Source: Paenarthrobacter ilicis (GTDB taxonomy: Bacteria; Actinomycetota; Actinomycetes; Actinomycetales; Micrococcaceae). Taken from it: a DNA stretch of 64,000 bases. The notes under the pieces were generated by a model. The model worked only from the letters and a program-made list of their open reading frames with translations. It was not told the DNA's origin and ran no database searches. Each line of letters begins with the position of its first letter. Within the stretch, counting starts at the first letter, position 1. The translations under genes were made by a program, and so were the position numbers. The stretch spans positions 1-64,000 of the forward strand of contig NZ_JAFBCD010000001.1 in assembly GCF_016907545.1 (NCBI RefSeq). The letters are read 5' to 3'. This document shows positions 25,900 through 35,605 of the stretch, piece by piece.

Positions 25900-25913
25900 G
25901 TTTCACGTGAAAC
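25900..25913. other. parS site 4
   Basis: Perfect GTTTCACGTGAAAC, 50 bp downstream of the 12-bp iteron array. Confidence 0.93.
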
Positions 25914-26249
25914 GAGAACGCTGTCCTACCAGATCCTCCGCATCTCACCGGAACCTGCCGAAGCCCAACAGTGTTCCGACTGGCTTTCCCATCCGGCGAA
26001 CATCGATCAACAACGCCGGCGAGCATCTTGGCATTATCCACACAACGTCCGACCAAAAGACTCAGGCCAGGCGATTCGTATAGACAGGACACCCTCTGCA
26101 GTTCACCCCTCGAGCCGCTGTACATGGAACCGAATGGCAGAAGGCCGTCCCCCTCTGCGAGGCATCGGCGATACCCGTGTCCCTGTATATCGAAGTTCAG
26201 AGGCTATTCAATGCTGTCCACCCATCATGCCAGTGGCACACCTAGGGTG

Positions 26250-26316
26250 GCCGTCGGATCAGCTCCTGGACTGTACACCTGGGGGAGCCGTAGGATCAGC
26301 TCTTGGACTGCACACC
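26250..26316. repeat. Imperfect 37-bp tandem duplication
   Basis: The segments 26250-26279 and 26287-26316 agree at 27 of 30 positions, starting GCCGT and containing GGATCAGCTC and TGGACTG. The duplication lies inside the gene-poor region and has no evident function. Confidence 0.6.
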
Positions 26317-27250
26317 GCCGTAGTTTGGCTCCAACGCACCAAGTCCGTGCTCACACCCAGCAGCGTCCGGCGACCGCTCGTTCCCGTGCTCACTACTTGG
26401 CTAGTTGTCGTCCCGGTATCGCTGAACGGGATGGCTTACTATCTCCGCGCATATGCAGCCTGGCGGGATCAAGATCTGGTAGGCGCCGACTCAGTACGCC
26501 AGCTCTCAGCGGAGGCTCTCACTGTTCAACTCTGGCTGACAGGGGGCAGTCTGAGCGGTGTAGTCTCTACCAAGACCTGGATTAACGTCAGACGTAGCCT
26601 CCCCTGTAGAACTTCGCGCTGTGGCGGTCGAAGCGTGCGCGCCTACATCTGGACCGACTATCCGCTGAATCGCTGTAGCCCGCCGCGGACCACGTGATGG
26701 GAAAGGCTAACGCCGCCATCTTGCCACGACTTTCAAGAGGGCTCCCCAGAGGGCTGACAGTGGCCCGCAGTGAGACCGCACGCCATACTGCCGGTGAGCC
26801 ACCTCGACATCCGGGAGGGCCTCCTACAGGCCTGCCGAGGCGCTGTACGAGATTTCAGGCGCCTCCTGTGATGATTCCTCGCAGCCTCCTTCCCTTGGCT
26901 TTTCTATGAGATGGCCGCGTTGCGCATCTTATCCGGAGGACTTGGCAGCATACGTAGTCGGGGGAGGGCCCGAATGCCCCTGCCAAGTGAGATGGGACTA
27001 TTCGCTTCCGGAGGACTCTCAGCCTAGGACATGCTGTCGTTTGGGCACAATAGAGGCGACTATGGCGGCTACGAAGCGGCTCTGCGCAGCACTCCGGCAC
27101 CACGCAACTCCCAGACCAGTGCGATCAAATGGCAATTGCTGTGCATCCAGCTGACCACCGAACGCTCTTGCTCTGCCTCCTGAACCACGAAGCGTATTCT
27201 CCGTAAGACCTCGAGCATTCCCTGCTTGCCAGCTGCGGGCACATGAACAT

Positions 27251-27264
27251 GTTTCACGTGAAAC
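27251..27264. other. parS site 5
   Basis: Perfect GTTTCACGTGAAAC within non-coding DNA. Confidence 0.93.
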
Positions 27265-27651
27265 GAAGGCTCGCTTCCACCATTGCTGGCCATCAGGGAG
27301 AGAAGATGCGCCATCTTTCTAAACCCGCGCGGCCTGTTGCTGGCCTAGTCGCAATCATTGAGGGATTGTGACTCATGAAGAGAAGTCGCGGCTCGCTGGT
27401 GGACCATCCGGGCCCCCTCCGACATAAATGTAAGGGTGCATCACTGTATCAGGTCAGGCTTAGCCCAGCATTTGAGCCGGGGGTAGGCCTTGAATCATGG
27501 ATGCAAGCCAATGTGTAGCCGTCCATGGCATGCGGGTGCGCTTCTCTCGACGGTGGGGTAACGCGATTTCACTACGGAAGTCCGTGTGGGTCGTACCAAA
27601 TCTTCACGCAGTGTCTTCATATGGATCATGGTTTCGTGGCCTTCTTGACTG

Positions 27652-27665
27652 GTTTCACGTGAAAC
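27652..27665. other. parS site 6
   Basis: Perfect GTTTCACGTGAAAC, 401 bp from site 5. Confidence 0.93.
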
Positions 27666-28011
27666 AGTCCACTAACAGTCCCCACTTGGATGAATTCAAC
27701 TAGCTAGTGGTCCTGATGAGAGGGCCGGTGAAAGCGACCTAACTCAGTCTTTCCGAGCATCTGGACAATTCGGTCTCGACTATTGCGTTTGGACATTCCG
27801 ACCGCAATCCCCACTGTCACTGAGTCCCTACTCGCTCATAATTAGCATTTGAACCATTGACAGAGCGCCGGAAGTTTCGCTCAGTGGAAGTCGGCTTACG
27901 CACAGCCTCACATGACCAGTGTGCCTTCTCTTGTCGCGCTTGACGGTGTAGACAGAACACAGCGTTCGGCCGCCCAACCAGAACCAGTGACGCTGATGGT
28001 CTACCGCAAAT

Positions 28012-28025
28012 GTTTCACGTGAAAC
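28012..28025. other. parS site 7
   Basis: Perfect GTTTCACGTGAAAC, the site nearest to the 3' end of parB. Confidence 0.93.
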
Positions 28026-28077
28026 GGGGCAGGAGTAGCCCATCAATGTAGCTTCAGACCCACTTAGTCCCTTAACC

Positions 28078-28110
28078 AAAGAGGACCTGCTCAATGAGCA
28101 GGTCCTCTTT
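28078..28110. terminator. Terminator after parB
   Basis: AAAGAGGACCTGCTCA (28078-28093) and TGAGCAGGTCCTCTTT (28095-28110) are perfect 16-bp complements ending in T-runs on both strands. It ends the leftward rpmH-to-parB transcription block 45 bp after the parB stop. Confidence 0.85.
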
Positions 28111-28154
28111 AAGGGCATCGGCCGGATCATCCGGCATGGAGCAACGTACTGATC

Positions 28155-29336
28155 CTAGGATTCCGAACCCGGCCCCAACACATCCATGATTCGATTCAGG
28201 TCTTCAACACTGGCAAATTCGATGCTGACACGGCCTTTTCGGGCACCAAGGGTAATCTTCACATTGGTATCCAGGCGGTCCGAGAGCGATGATGCCAGGT
28301 AGTCCAGGCGTTCGTGCCGTGCGTTCGGCTTGGGGATACTGCTCTTCGCCGGGGAAGCAGGATCCTGGTAGAGCGCCACAGCCTCTTCGGTTGCACGTAC
28401 GGACATGCCCTCAGCAACAATCCGCTGAGCGAGGCGTTCCATCGCCGCGGCATCGGGCAATGCAAGCAAAGCACGAGCATGGCCGGCCGAAAGAACCGCC
28501 GCTGCAACACGACGCTGAACCAGAGGAGGGAGCTTCAATAGACGCAGAGTGTTGGAAACCTGAGGACGCGAACGTCCGATGCGATCTGCGAGCTGCTCGT
28601 GCGTGGTGCCGAAGTCTTCCAAGAGCTGCTGATAGGCGGCTGCCTCTTCGAGGGGGTTCAGCTGGCTCCGGTGGAGGTTCTCCAAGAGCGCATCGCGTAG
28701 AAGGTCATCATCAGTGGTGTCACGGACAATTGCCGGGATGGTTTCGAGACCAGCTGCCTGTACGGCACGCCAACGCCTCTCACCCATGACAAGCTCGTAC
28801 GGTTCTCCACCCTTTTCGGTTGAGGTCCGTACAACAATTGGCTGGAGGACGCCAATTTCCTTCACTGAGTGCACAAGCTCTGCCATATCGTCTTCATCAA
28901 AGACTGAACGTGGCTGCTTTCGGTTCGGGTGGATGTCGCCTACGGGGATTTCGGCGAACCGGGCTCCGGGAACCTCTACAAGCTCGACACCTGAAGGAGT
29001 GATGTTCGAGGCTGTCACTTCCTCGGCACCCTTGGCGTCGTCCGCAGACTTACCAGCCGCCGTCGACGTCTTTGTGCTCTTGGATGGCGCAGTACGCGGC
29101 GCCGCTTTGGCCGCGGGAACCTTGGTGCGTCGGGTAGGCGAAGAAGCCGTGCTGCCATTGGCCGGAGCAGAGGCAGCAATTTCACTATCCGCTACACTCG
29201 ACGCCGCAGTCTTCTTGGCCTCCGGGAAAAACAGGTCCACGGGGCGGGACGCAGCGGCGCCATTGCCCTGCGCGCCTGGGGCGCTAGGAATGAGAGCCCC
29301 AAGACCCCTGCCGAGGCCCCTTCGCTTTTCGCTCAT
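28155..29336 (-). CDS. parB: Chromosome partitioning protein ParB
   Basis: The 393-residue CTP-dependent DNA clamp loads at parS and spreads along neighbouring DNA to organise origin segregation. The typical start [18 protein letters not shown], a long Ala/Thr-rich linker (about 30-100), the ParB/Srx CTP-binding domain ([24 protein letters not shown]) and a helix-turn-helix ([24 protein letters not shown]) are seen. A C-terminal dimerisation segment follows. The eight parS sites found lie within 7.3 kb, seven of them beyond its 3' end. It is co-oriented with parA, 65 bp downstream of it. Confidence 0.97.
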   Translation of the reverse strand: MSEKRRGLGRGLGALIPSAPGAQGNGAAASRPVDLFFPEAKKTAASSVADSEIAASAPANGSTASSPTRRTKVPAAKAAPRTAPSKSTKTSTAAGKSADDAKGAEEVTASNITPSGVELVEVPGARFAEIPVGDIHPNRKQPRSVFDEDDMAELVHSVKEIGVLQPIVVRTSTEKGGEPYELVMGERRWRAVQAAGLETIPAIVRDTTDDDLLRDALLENLHRSQLNPLEEAAAYQQLLEDFGTTHEQLADRIGRSRPQVSNTLRLLKLPPLVQRRVAAAVLSAGHARALLALPDAAAMERLAQRIVAEGMSVRATEEAVALYQDPASPAKSSIPKPNARHERLDYLASSLSDRLDTNVKITLGARKGRVSIEFASVEDLNRIMDVLGPGSES

Positions 29337-29401
29337 TGATTCATCCCTCCGATGGATAGCTGGGCACTGATGGGCCCGAGCTGTTGCAGTGTTTCCAAAT
29401 T

Positions 29402-30454
29402 CTAACGTTCGGCGATCTCGGCAGCGGCTTCCATATAGGAGAGCGCGCCGCTGGATGAAGGATCGTACGTCATGACGGTTTGCTGGTAGCTCGGCGCTTC
29501 GGAAATACGAACGGACCGGGGAACAACAGCGCTGAGTACCTGCTGCGGGAAGTGCTGACGGACTTCGGAAGCTACCTGTGCTGCGAGGTTGGTCCTACCG
29601 TCGTACATGGTGAGGAGAATGGTCGAAACCACCAGGTCCGCATTGAGGTGCTTCTGGATCATCTCTATGTTCTTAAGCAGTTGGCTCAAGCCTTCCAGTG
29701 CGTAGTACTCACACTGGATGGGAATCAGGACCTCACTGGCAGCGCAGAATGCGTTGACGGTAAGGAGGCCCAGGCTCGGCGGGCAATCGATGAAGATGTA
29801 GTCCAGGCGACCCTCACCGTTCTTCTCCCGCTCCTTGGCGTACACGTCGATCGCCCTGCGCAGGCGCTGCTCGCGGGCCACCAGCGATACGAGCTCAATC
29901 TCGGCACCGGCCAGATGGATAGTGGCTGGAGCACAGATCAGGTTGGGGATATCGGGGCAAGGCGCCACGACGTCCTTCAGCGGAAGATCATTGATGAGGA
30001 CGTCATAGATGCTGTCCACATCAGCATGGTGCTCAATACCAAGAGCTGTGGAGGCATTGCCCTGGGGGTCGATGTCGATCACCAGAACATTCAGGCCGGC
30101 CGAAGCCAAGGCAGCGGCAATGTTTACCGTGGTGGTGGTTTTTCCCACCCCGCCCTTTTGGTTGGACACGGTGAAAATCCGGGTGCCGTCGGGCTTGGGC
30201 AATTCACGCCCGGTCAGGCGCTCACGCCGCCGGGTTTCGTTGGCCAGTTGCCGGGCGATGGGACTGGAATCGTCGATCGAATCCATGACGTTCTTGGACT
30301 CTTCAGCTGCAGTTTCACGTGAAACTGCGTTATCAACGGATTTAGGTCGCACAAGCGCGGACTGAACGGAGGCAGAGGGTGTAGCCATGGCACGCGCTGA
30401 CCCCAAAGACATAAACGGGGGAATTCGTTGCGTGGAGGTTTCACTACTACCCAC
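29402..30454 (-). CDS. parA: Chromosome partitioning ATPase ParA
   Basis: This 350-residue deviant-Walker ATPase binds DNA non-specifically with ATP and moves ParB-parS complexes. The P-loop is KGGVGKT (100-106), followed by [13 protein letters not shown] and [18 protein letters not shown]. The first ~90 residues are a poorly structured extension, as in other Micrococcaceae. A perfect parS site lies within the 5' coding part and is read as Val-Ser-Arg-Glu-Thr (44-48). GTG/ATG starts further in (for example ATG 30388) cannot be excluded. It heads the parAB pair and follows rsmG after 88 bp. Confidence 0.95.
   Translation of the reverse strand: MGSSETSTQRIPPFMSLGSARAMATPSASVQSALVRPKSVDNAVSRETAAEESKNVMDSIDDSSPIARQLANETRRRERLTGRELPKPDGTRIFTVSNQKGGVGKTTTTVNIAAALASAGLNVLVIDIDPQGNASTALGIEHHADVDSIYDVLINDLPLKDVVAPCPDIPNLICAPATIHLAGAEIELVSLVAREQRLRRAIDVYAKEREKNGEGRLDYIFIDCPPSLGLLTVNAFCAASEVLIPIQCEYYALEGLSQLLKNIEMIQKHLNADLVVSTILLTMYDGRTNLAAQVASEVRQHFPQQVLSAVVPRSVRISEAPSYQQTVMTYDPSSSGALSYMEAAAEIAER
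30312..30325. other. parS site 8, inside the parA coding sequence
   Basis: Perfect GTTTCACGTGAAAC in the 5' part of parA. It is the site closest to oriC, 3.9 kb from the dnaA start. Confidence 0.93.
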
Positions 30455-30542
30455 TGGTCACACTCTCACTCTCAATTTGGCGTTGGCTGCCGTTCTCTAG
30501 CCTAACCGCTCCACCGCCGACACGCTGGAAACCTTGCTGTGG

Positions 30543-31193
30543 CTACGGCGTCTTTCCGGGCTTATTGACGATAATCCTCACCACTGTGGTGGGTTCCTCC
30601 AAGAGCTCTTGGCCGCAGACGACAACCGAGGTCTCCACGCCCCCCAGTTTGCGGATGACCTTCTTGGCCTTCTCAATCTCTTCGCCTGCGCTTCGGCCCT
30701 TGATGGCCACCACTTCGCCCCGGCCATTCAGCAAGGGAATGGTAAGGCCGGCAAGATTAGTGAGCGCGGAGACTGCCCGAGCCGTCACAACATCGGCCTC
30801 CACCATGCCCACCGCAAGCTCCGCGCGGGTTCGCATGATGGTCACGTTGTTCAATCCCAGATCGTCAACTACTTCCTGAAGCCAGATGACGCGCCGTTCC
30901 AAGGGTTCGATCAACGTCAGTTCCAGATCGGGCCGGGCAATTGCAAGGCAGAGCCCGGGAAGACCGGCACCGGATCCAACGTCAGCGACGTGGCTGTTCC
31001 TGGCAATGGCAGACTCGATGACGGCGCAGTTAAGAACGTGCCGGCTCCACAAACGGGGAATTTCACGCGGCCCGATCAGGCCACGCTCAGTTCCCGATGT
31101 CGCCAGGTGCTCCACGTAGCGCTTGGCAAGATCCAGACGGTCACCAAAGATCTTCTCGGCTGCTTCAAGCTCAACCGGGGTGATATCAACCAT
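30543..31193 (-). CDS. rsmG: 16S rRNA (guanine-N7) methyltransferase RsmG (GidB)
   Basis: This 216-residue enzyme methylates 16S rRNA at G527 (E. coli numbering) with S-adenosylmethionine; loss gives low-level streptomycin resistance. The SAM motif VADVGSGAGLPGLCLAIARP and the GidB pattern ERRVIWLQEVVDDLG are present. ATG 31193 was chosen because it lies 4 bp after the khpB stop and gives the usual length. A longer frame from 31286 overlaps khpB and adds unrelated residues. It belongs to the leftward rpmH-to-parB block. Confidence 0.95.
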   Translation of the reverse strand: MVDITPVELEAAEKIFGDRLDLAKRYVEHLATSGTERGLIGPREIPRLWSRHVLNCAVIESAIARNSHVADVGSGAGLPGLCLAIARPDLELTLIEPLERRVIWLQEVVDDLGLNNVTIMRTRAELAVGMVEADVVTARAVSALTNLAGLTIPLLNGRGEVVAIKGRSAGEEIEKAKKVIRKLGGVETSVVVCGQELLEEPTTVVRIIVNKPGKTP

Positions 31194-31197
31194 GCGT

Positions 31198-31737
31198 CTA
31201 GTCAGCCGAAACAACGATGTGGCGGCCGGCGCCTTCGCCCTCGGACTCAGACACCAGGCCCAGATCCGCAACGACGTCGTGAACAATCTTGCGTTCGTAA
31301 GCGCTCATGGGTTCCAGGGCAACAGTTCCACCGGATTCCTTCACCTTGGCCACTGCGTCCTCAGCGATCTGCTGGAGCACGCCGGCACGCTCCTTGCGGT
31401 AGCCGTTGATGTCCAGGACCAGCCGCGAGCGGTTCTCCGTTGCGGATAGTACTGAGAGGCGGGCCAGTTCCTGGAGTGCCTCCAGGACTTCGCCATCACG
31501 GCCAACCAGGCTGTCCAACGCTGCCGACTCTTCGTCCGCGACGATGGAGATGTAAGTACGGCCGTTACGGACTTCAATGTCGATGTCGCCGTCAATGTCA
31601 GCGATATCCAGGAGTTCCTCGAGGTAGTCGGCGGCGATGTCGCCTTCCTCTTCCAGACGGCTGGCCGTCTTGGACTGGGTTTCTTCCTGGTCCTCGGCTA
31701 CAACGCTGGTGACTTCTTCGGTGCTCTCGGCAGACAT
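31198..31737 (-). CDS. khpB: KhpB/Jag-type RNA-binding protein
   Basis: The 179-residue protein has an acidic N-terminus, a KH-type domain (about 60-115, with TYISIVADEESAALDSLVGRDG) and a C-terminal R3H domain (GYRKERAGVLQQIAEDAV, PMSAYERKIVHDVV). Related proteins (Jag, SpoIIIJ-associated, EloR) bind RNA and influence cell elongation and division. Its ATG overlaps the yidC stop by one base (TAATG), so translation is coupled to the insertase. The gene order yidC-khpB-rsmG is conserved across Gram-positives. Confidence 0.93.
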   Translation of the reverse strand: MSAESTEEVTSVVAEDQEETQSKTASRLEEEGDIAADYLEELLDIADIDGDIDIEVRNGRTYISIVADEESAALDSLVGRDGEVLEALQELARLSVLSATENRSRLVLDINGYRKERAGVLQQIAEDAVAKVKESGGTVALEPMSAYERKIVHDVVADLGLVSESEGEGAGRHIVVSAD

Positions 31738-32714
31738 TACTTCTTCTTCCTGTTCTTACGTTGTGGCTGGACGCGCTGGGCACGGGCTTCGGCGGCTGCA
31801 ACCGCCGCAGCTTCGGCCTCGGCAGCGGCATCAGCGGCTGAAGTCTTCTTACCGCCCAGCAGCGGCGGCAAGCCCTTGGCGGCGCGGCGCTCTTCCAAGG
31901 CCTTGGCTGCCGGGGAACCCGGGGTGGGCATACGGCGGATGACAAAGAACTGCTGGCCCATTGTCCACAGGTTGGTAGTGGTCCAGTAGATCAGGACACC
32001 GATGGGGAAGTTGATGCCACCAATACCGAACACCAACGGCAGGATGTACAGCATCATTTTCTGCTGGCGCATGAACGGGCTGGCCATTGCCTCTTCGGAC
32101 ATGTTCTTGGCCATGATCTGCTTCTGAGTGATGAACTGCGAAGCGGTCATGGCAACGATCATGATGATGCTGAGGACAACCACGGAGACGTTACCGGCAC
32201 CACCGTGGAGCAAGGCTGCGGACAGCGGGGCCCCGAAAATGCTCGACTGATCAAACTCAACAACCTGCTCCGCGCTCATGGCACCGATGCCATTGCCCGC
32301 GTTCTTGGCGTTGGAGATGCCGGACAGCACCTGGAACAGTGCAAAGAAGAACGGCATCTGGATCAGCATTGGCAAACATGCAGAGAACGGGTTGGTCCCG
32401 TGCTTCTTGTACATGGCCATCTGCTCCTGCGCCATTGCCTGGCGGGAGAGCTGGTCGGTCTTGCCCTTGTACTTTGCCTGCAGCTTCTTCAGGTCAGGCT
32501 GGAGCAGCTGCATGCCGCGCTGTGCTTTGATCTGCTTGACGAAGACAGGAATCAGGGCAGCGCGGATCACCAGCACCAGGCCAATGATGGACAGAGTCCA
32601 GGTCCAGCCGTTGGCGGCGGGCAGGCCAATGAAGCTCAGTCCCTCGTGGAAGCCAACCATGATGATTGACACCAGCCACTTGAACGGAAACATGATTGTT
32701 TCAAAGAAGTCCAT
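31737..32714 (-). CDS. yidC: Membrane protein insertase YidC
   Basis: The 325-residue protein inserts and folds membrane proteins, alone or with SecYEG. Five hydrophobic segments of the YidC/Oxa1 core are present (starting with WLVSIIMVGFHEGLSFIG). The conserved positively charged hairpin (QIKAQRGMQLLQPDLKKLQ) and the Arg in the groove region follow. The C-terminus is an Ala/Glu- then Arg/Lys-rich tail (KNRKKK) that can contact ribosomes. It is located directly downstream of yidD and upstream of khpB on the same strand. Confidence 0.96.
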   Translation of the reverse strand: MDFFETIMFPFKWLVSIIMVGFHEGLSFIGLPAANGWTWTLSIIGLVLVIRAALIPVFVKQIKAQRGMQLLQPDLKKLQAKYKGKTDQLSRQAMAQEQMAMYKKHGTNPFSACLPMLIQMPFFFALFQVLSGISNAKNAGNGIGAMSAEQVVEFDQSSIFGAPLSAALLHGGAGNVSVVVLSIIMIVAMTASQFITQKQIMAKNMSEEAMASPFMRQQKMMLYILPLVFGIGGINFPIGVLIYWTTTNLWTMGQQFFVIRRMPTPGSPAAKALEERRAAKGLPPLLGGKKTSAADAAAEAEAAAVAAAEARAQRVQPQRKNRKKK

Positions 32715-32729
32715 ACGTATCCCTATTCG

Positions 32730-33140
32730 TCAGGCCGCCGAGCGGCCTTCTTCATCAGCCTGAGCAGCCAAGAACTGGTCCGGGTTGTTCAGTACAACAA
32801 TTGTGGGCGTCCGACCTTCTGGCCAATGACGGTGGCCGGCGGGGACATGGTCCACTCCACCGGCATTCCAAGGGTGGCATTTAGCGAGCCTGCGGGCTGC
32901 GAGCCAACTGCCCTTCACAGCGCCATGCACTGTCACGGCCTCAAGCGCGTACGCCGAGCACGAAGGAAAGAACCGGCAGACCTGGCCGTAGAGAGGCGAG
33001 ATCACTTTCCGGTACGCCTTGAGAAGGAGGATGAGGATGTTGCGCGGCAACTCCCAGAAAAACGTGCCCACGGCACGCAAGGGACTTGCGTGGGAAGGCT
33101 CGCTGGAAGAAGGAACGACGGCGGCGCCTACGTCATGCAC
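32730..33140 (-). CDS. yidD: Membrane protein insertion efficiency factor YidD
   Basis: The protein has the YidD core: an amphipathic N-terminal helix (ILILLLKAYRKVISPLYG), then CRFFPSCSAYALEAV with conserved cysteines and CHPWNAGGVDHVP. It is thought to help YidC-dependent insertion at the inner face of the membrane. GTG 33140 is preferred because GGAAGGG stands at proper distance and the start overlaps the rnpA stop by 8 bp, giving 136 residues. A longer frame from 33203 would lie deep inside rnpA. A C-terminal tail of about 40 residues extends beyond the family core. Confidence 0.9.
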   Translation of the reverse strand: MHDVGAAVVPSSSEPSHASPLRAVGTFFWELPRNILILLLKAYRKVISPLYGQVCRFFPSCSAYALEAVTVHGAVKGSWLAARRLAKCHPWNAGGVDHVPAGHRHWPEGRTPTIVVLNNPDQFLAAQADEEGRSAA

Positions 33141-33543
33141 GCGGTGTCCCTTCCGTTGTGGTCCCGTTGCTGTCCGGCGAAGCATCCCGGCGAGTTGATC
33201 CACCGAGTCGCTTCGTCGTCACTGCCAGTGCAGCGTTGTAGTCCGAGAGCAGTTGCTCCCAGCTGGCAGACGCAGCTGCAGGCAGAGCCCGAACTACCAC
33301 TGCCAGGCCAGTTCCGTGCGTCTGCAAGGAAAGAGCTCCTGCTTCTCTCAGTCTCCTCTTAACGAGGTTCCTGGTCACGGCGTTCCCGACGGCTTTGGAG
33401 ACAATGAAGCCGATTCGACTCGGCTCCCCGGCTCCGATAAGAGCCGTATATAACACTAAGTTCCGGCGTCCATTGCGGACGCCGGAACGTACAGTTGTTG
33501 AAAAGTCGGTAGACGTCCGCAGACGGTTAGGGGTGGCTAGCAC
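33133..33543 (-). CDS. rnpA: Ribonuclease P protein component
   Basis: This 136-residue basic protein is the cofactor of RNase P RNA in maturing the 5' ends of tRNAs. The family motif RNLVKRRLREAG and the preceding RIGFIVSKAVGNAVTRN are intact, as is the N-terminal MLATPNRLRTSTDF. It is encoded 41 bp after rpmH in the same direction, the near-universal arrangement, and its 3' end overlaps yidD. A short Thr/Arg-rich tail (about 115-136) exceeds the minimal family length. Confidence 0.96.
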   Translation of the reverse strand: MLATPNRLRTSTDFSTTVRSGVRNGRRNLVLYTALIGAGEPSRIGFIVSKAVGNAVTRNLVKRRLREAGALSLQTHGTGLAVVVRALPAAASASWEQLLSDYNAALAVTTKRLGGSTRRDASPDSNGTTTEGTPRA

Positions 33544-33584
33544 CGTAGAACCTGCAGGAAGACGCTGACCGACAAGTCAGTTAT

Positions 33585-33722
33585 TTAAGCCGACAGTTCG
33601 ACGCGGCCCTTGCCGCGACGGGCAGCCAGGATGGCGCGGCCGGCACGGGTACGCATACGAAGGCGGAAGCCGTGCTTCTTGGCCCGACGGCGGTTATTCG
33701 GCTGAAAAGTCCGCTTGCTCAC
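33585..33722 (-). CDS. rpmH: 50S ribosomal protein L34
   Basis: This is a 45-residue, strongly basic ribosomal protein of the large subunit, beginning with GTG at 33722 ([18 protein letters not shown]) and ending GKGRVELSA. Sequence and length match the bacterial L34 family closely. It is the first gene of the leftward block, transcribed away from dnaA, and its promoter must lie within the rpmH-dnaA part of oriC. Confidence 0.98.
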   Translation of the reverse strand: MSKRTFQPNNRRRAKKHGFRLRMRTRAGRAILAARRGKGRVELSA

Positions 33723-34186
33723 GTTAGTTACTCCAGTGGATCAAAGGTGCGCCCACCCGATCAAAAAAGGGGAAGAACTGGCCGACGCTAAGTTTTGTAT
33801 GTGCCGCCGCCGTTGCTTCCCACACGATGAACGTACGAGGTTACAACTGATCTCAAAAGCGGACACAAAGGACTTCACAACGTTAGGGCAAAAAGGGACC
33901 CACAGTCAAACCGGGGCTCCTCGTCAACTCTATCCACAGGTGTGTTCAACATGGTGATCGAACCTGTGGATGAAGTGGCTCACAGGCTCGTTTTGGGAAC
34001 CACAACGGTGTAATTATCCACAGGCAACTTCCCAGCTATCTTCTGGCCATTGCATCCCCTAGAGTGGCTCAGTAGCCCATTTTCCACCCGCTGTGCATAA
34101 CTCTGTGGATTATTGCCCAGAACAGCGCTGCCGGAGGCACTTCGGCTGCCAGCAACGCCGGCAAGCAAGTATTTAGGAACTGATTG
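33723..34186. other. rpmH-dnaA intergenic region with DnaA boxes (left part of oriC)
   Basis: The 464-bp region contains a perfect DnaA box TTATCCACA (34014-34022) and near-matches CTATCCACA (33930-33938), TGTGGATGA (33965-33973), TGTGCATAA (34092-34100) and TGTGGATTA (34104-34112). It must also hold the divergent promoters of rpmH and dnaA. Boxes near the dnaA promoter suggest autoregulation by DnaA. Confidence 0.8.
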
Positions 34187-35605
34187 ATGACAGTAGACGA
34201 AGCCAACCAAGCCAACACTGTCGGAAGTTCCTGGCGGAGGGTCCTCACCCTGCTGGAGCAGGACGACCGCGTAACTCCCCGGCAACGTGGCTTCGTCATC
34301 CTGGCCCAGGCGCAGGGCCTCATCGGATCAACCCTGCTGGTGGCGGTTCCCAACGAACTCACCCGCGAAGTCCTCCAGACCCAGGTGAAGGACGCCTTGG
34401 ATGACGCCCTTCGCAGCGTTTTCTCGGATGACATCCGCTGTGCAATCGACGTTGATACTGACCTGGTCCCGGTCCATGCCGAGCCCGAGCCCGTCGTCGA
34501 ACTCTCCACGGTTCCTGATTTCGCCGAACCAAAGCCCCAGCCGACGCCCCCCAGCACCTCCCACGAATTTGGCAGGCTGAACCCGAAGTACATCTTCGAC
34601 ACCTTCGTGATCGGCTCGTCCAACCGTTTTGCCCACGCAGCGGCCGTTGCTGTGGCTGAAGCCCCGGCCAAGGCGTACAACCCGTTGTTCATCTACGGTG
34701 ATTCGGGACTGGGCAAGACCCACCTGCTGCACGCAATCGGTCACTACGCCCGGCGCCTCTACAGCGGCATCCGTGTCCGCTACGTGAATTCCGAGGAGTT
34801 CACCAACGACTTCATCAACTCGATCCGTGACGATGAAGGCACCAGCTTCAAGACCACGTACCGGAACGTGGACGTCCTGCTGATCGACGACATCCAGTTC
34901 CTGGCCGGCAAAGACCGGACGCAGGAAGAGTTCTTCCACACGTTCAACGCCCTGCATAACGCCAACAAGCAGGTAGTCATCACCTCGGACCAACCGCCCA
35001 AGATGCTGGCCGGTTTCGAGGACCGCATGACCTCACGCTTCGAGTGGGGCCTGCTGACGGATATCCAGCCTCCAGAACTCGAGACGCGCATCGCCATTCT
35101 TCGCAAGAAGGGTCTCAGCGAGGGGCTTTCCGCTCCGGATGACGCCCTGGAGTACATCGCGTCCAAGATTTCCAGCAACATCCGTGAGCTTGAGGGGGCG
35201 TTGATCCGTGTCACCGCATTCGCCAGCCTCAACCGCCAGCCGGTGGACGTGGCCCTGGCAGAAATGGTCCTCAAGGACCTGATCACCGATGACGGCGCCC
35301 AGGAGATCACGGCCAAGCAGATCCTGGACCAGACTGCCGACTACTTCAAGCTCAGCATGGAAGAGCTTTGCAGCAAGTCCCGCACACGCACCTTGGTGAC
35401 TGCCCGCCAGATCGCAATGTACCTCTGCCGCGAACTGACCGACATGTCGCTTCCGAAGATCGGGCAGGAGCTCGGTGGGCGCGATCACACCACTGTGATC
35501 CACGCCGACAGGAAGATCCGCGAACTCATGGCTGAGCGCCGTGTGATTTACAACCAGGTCACAGAGCTCACCAACCGGATCAAACAGCAGCAACGCGACT
35601 CCTGA
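34187..35605 (+). CDS. dnaA: Chromosomal replication initiator DnaA
   Basis: The 472-residue AAA+ protein binds DnaA boxes, opens oriC and helps load the helicase. Domain I (about 1-85) and a Pro/Glu-rich linker (95-125) are followed by domain III. Domain III has Walker A GDSGLGKT (171-178), Walker [10 protein letters not shown] and sensor segments. Domain IV carries the DNA-binding signature [18 protein letters not shown] 34187 is preferred, with AGGA at 34176-34179; a TTG three bases upstream is also in frame. The gene is flanked on both sides by DnaA-box-rich DNA. Confidence 0.97.
   Translation: MTVDEANQANTVGSSWRRVLTLLEQDDRVTPRQRGFVILAQAQGLIGSTLLVAVPNELTREVLQTQVKDALDDALRSVFSDDIRCAIDVDTDLVPVHAEPEPVVELSTVPDFAEPKPQPTPPSTSHEFGRLNPKYIFDTFVIGSSNRFAHAAAVAVAEAPAKAYNPLFIYGDSGLGKTHLLHAIGHYARRLYSGIRVRYVNSEEFTNDFINSIRDDEGTSFKTTYRNVDVLLIDDIQFLAGKDRTQEEFFHTFNALHNANKQVVITSDQPPKMLAGFEDRMTSRFEWGLLTDIQPPELETRIAILRKKGLSEGLSAPDDALEYIASKISSNIRELEGALIRVTAFASLNRQPVDVALAEMVLKDLITDDGAQEITAKQILDQTADYFKLSMEELCSKSRTRTLVTARQIAMYLCRELTDMSLPKIGQELGGRDHTTVIHADRKIRELMAERRVIYNQVTELTNRIKQQQRDS

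Larger units (their letters stand above)
22947..28077. other. 5-kb gene-poor parS region
   Basis: Between trxA and parB I find no reading frame with a ribosome binding site, recognisable domain and normal codon bias together. The open frames here (up to about 270 codons) have mixed third positions, are unlike any family I know and often just read through parS sites (giving FHVK or VSRET). The stretch contains seven perfect parS sites, a 60-bp iteron array, three extra DnaA-box matches (25483, 25816, 26034) and two sets of tandem repeats. Base composition looks less GC-rich than in the flanking genes. It is best read as a non-coding centromere-like region, possibly including decayed genes. Confidence 0.7.

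Noticed and set aside
25879-26697. 272-codon plus-strand frame in the parS region
   Set aside because: No ribosome binding site, mixed third codon positions, no domain, and it reads through a parS site and the 37-bp duplication.
30312-30325. parS-like palindrome as a promoter or CACGTG E-box
   Set aside because: The full 14-bp palindrome and its repetition near parB identify it as parS.
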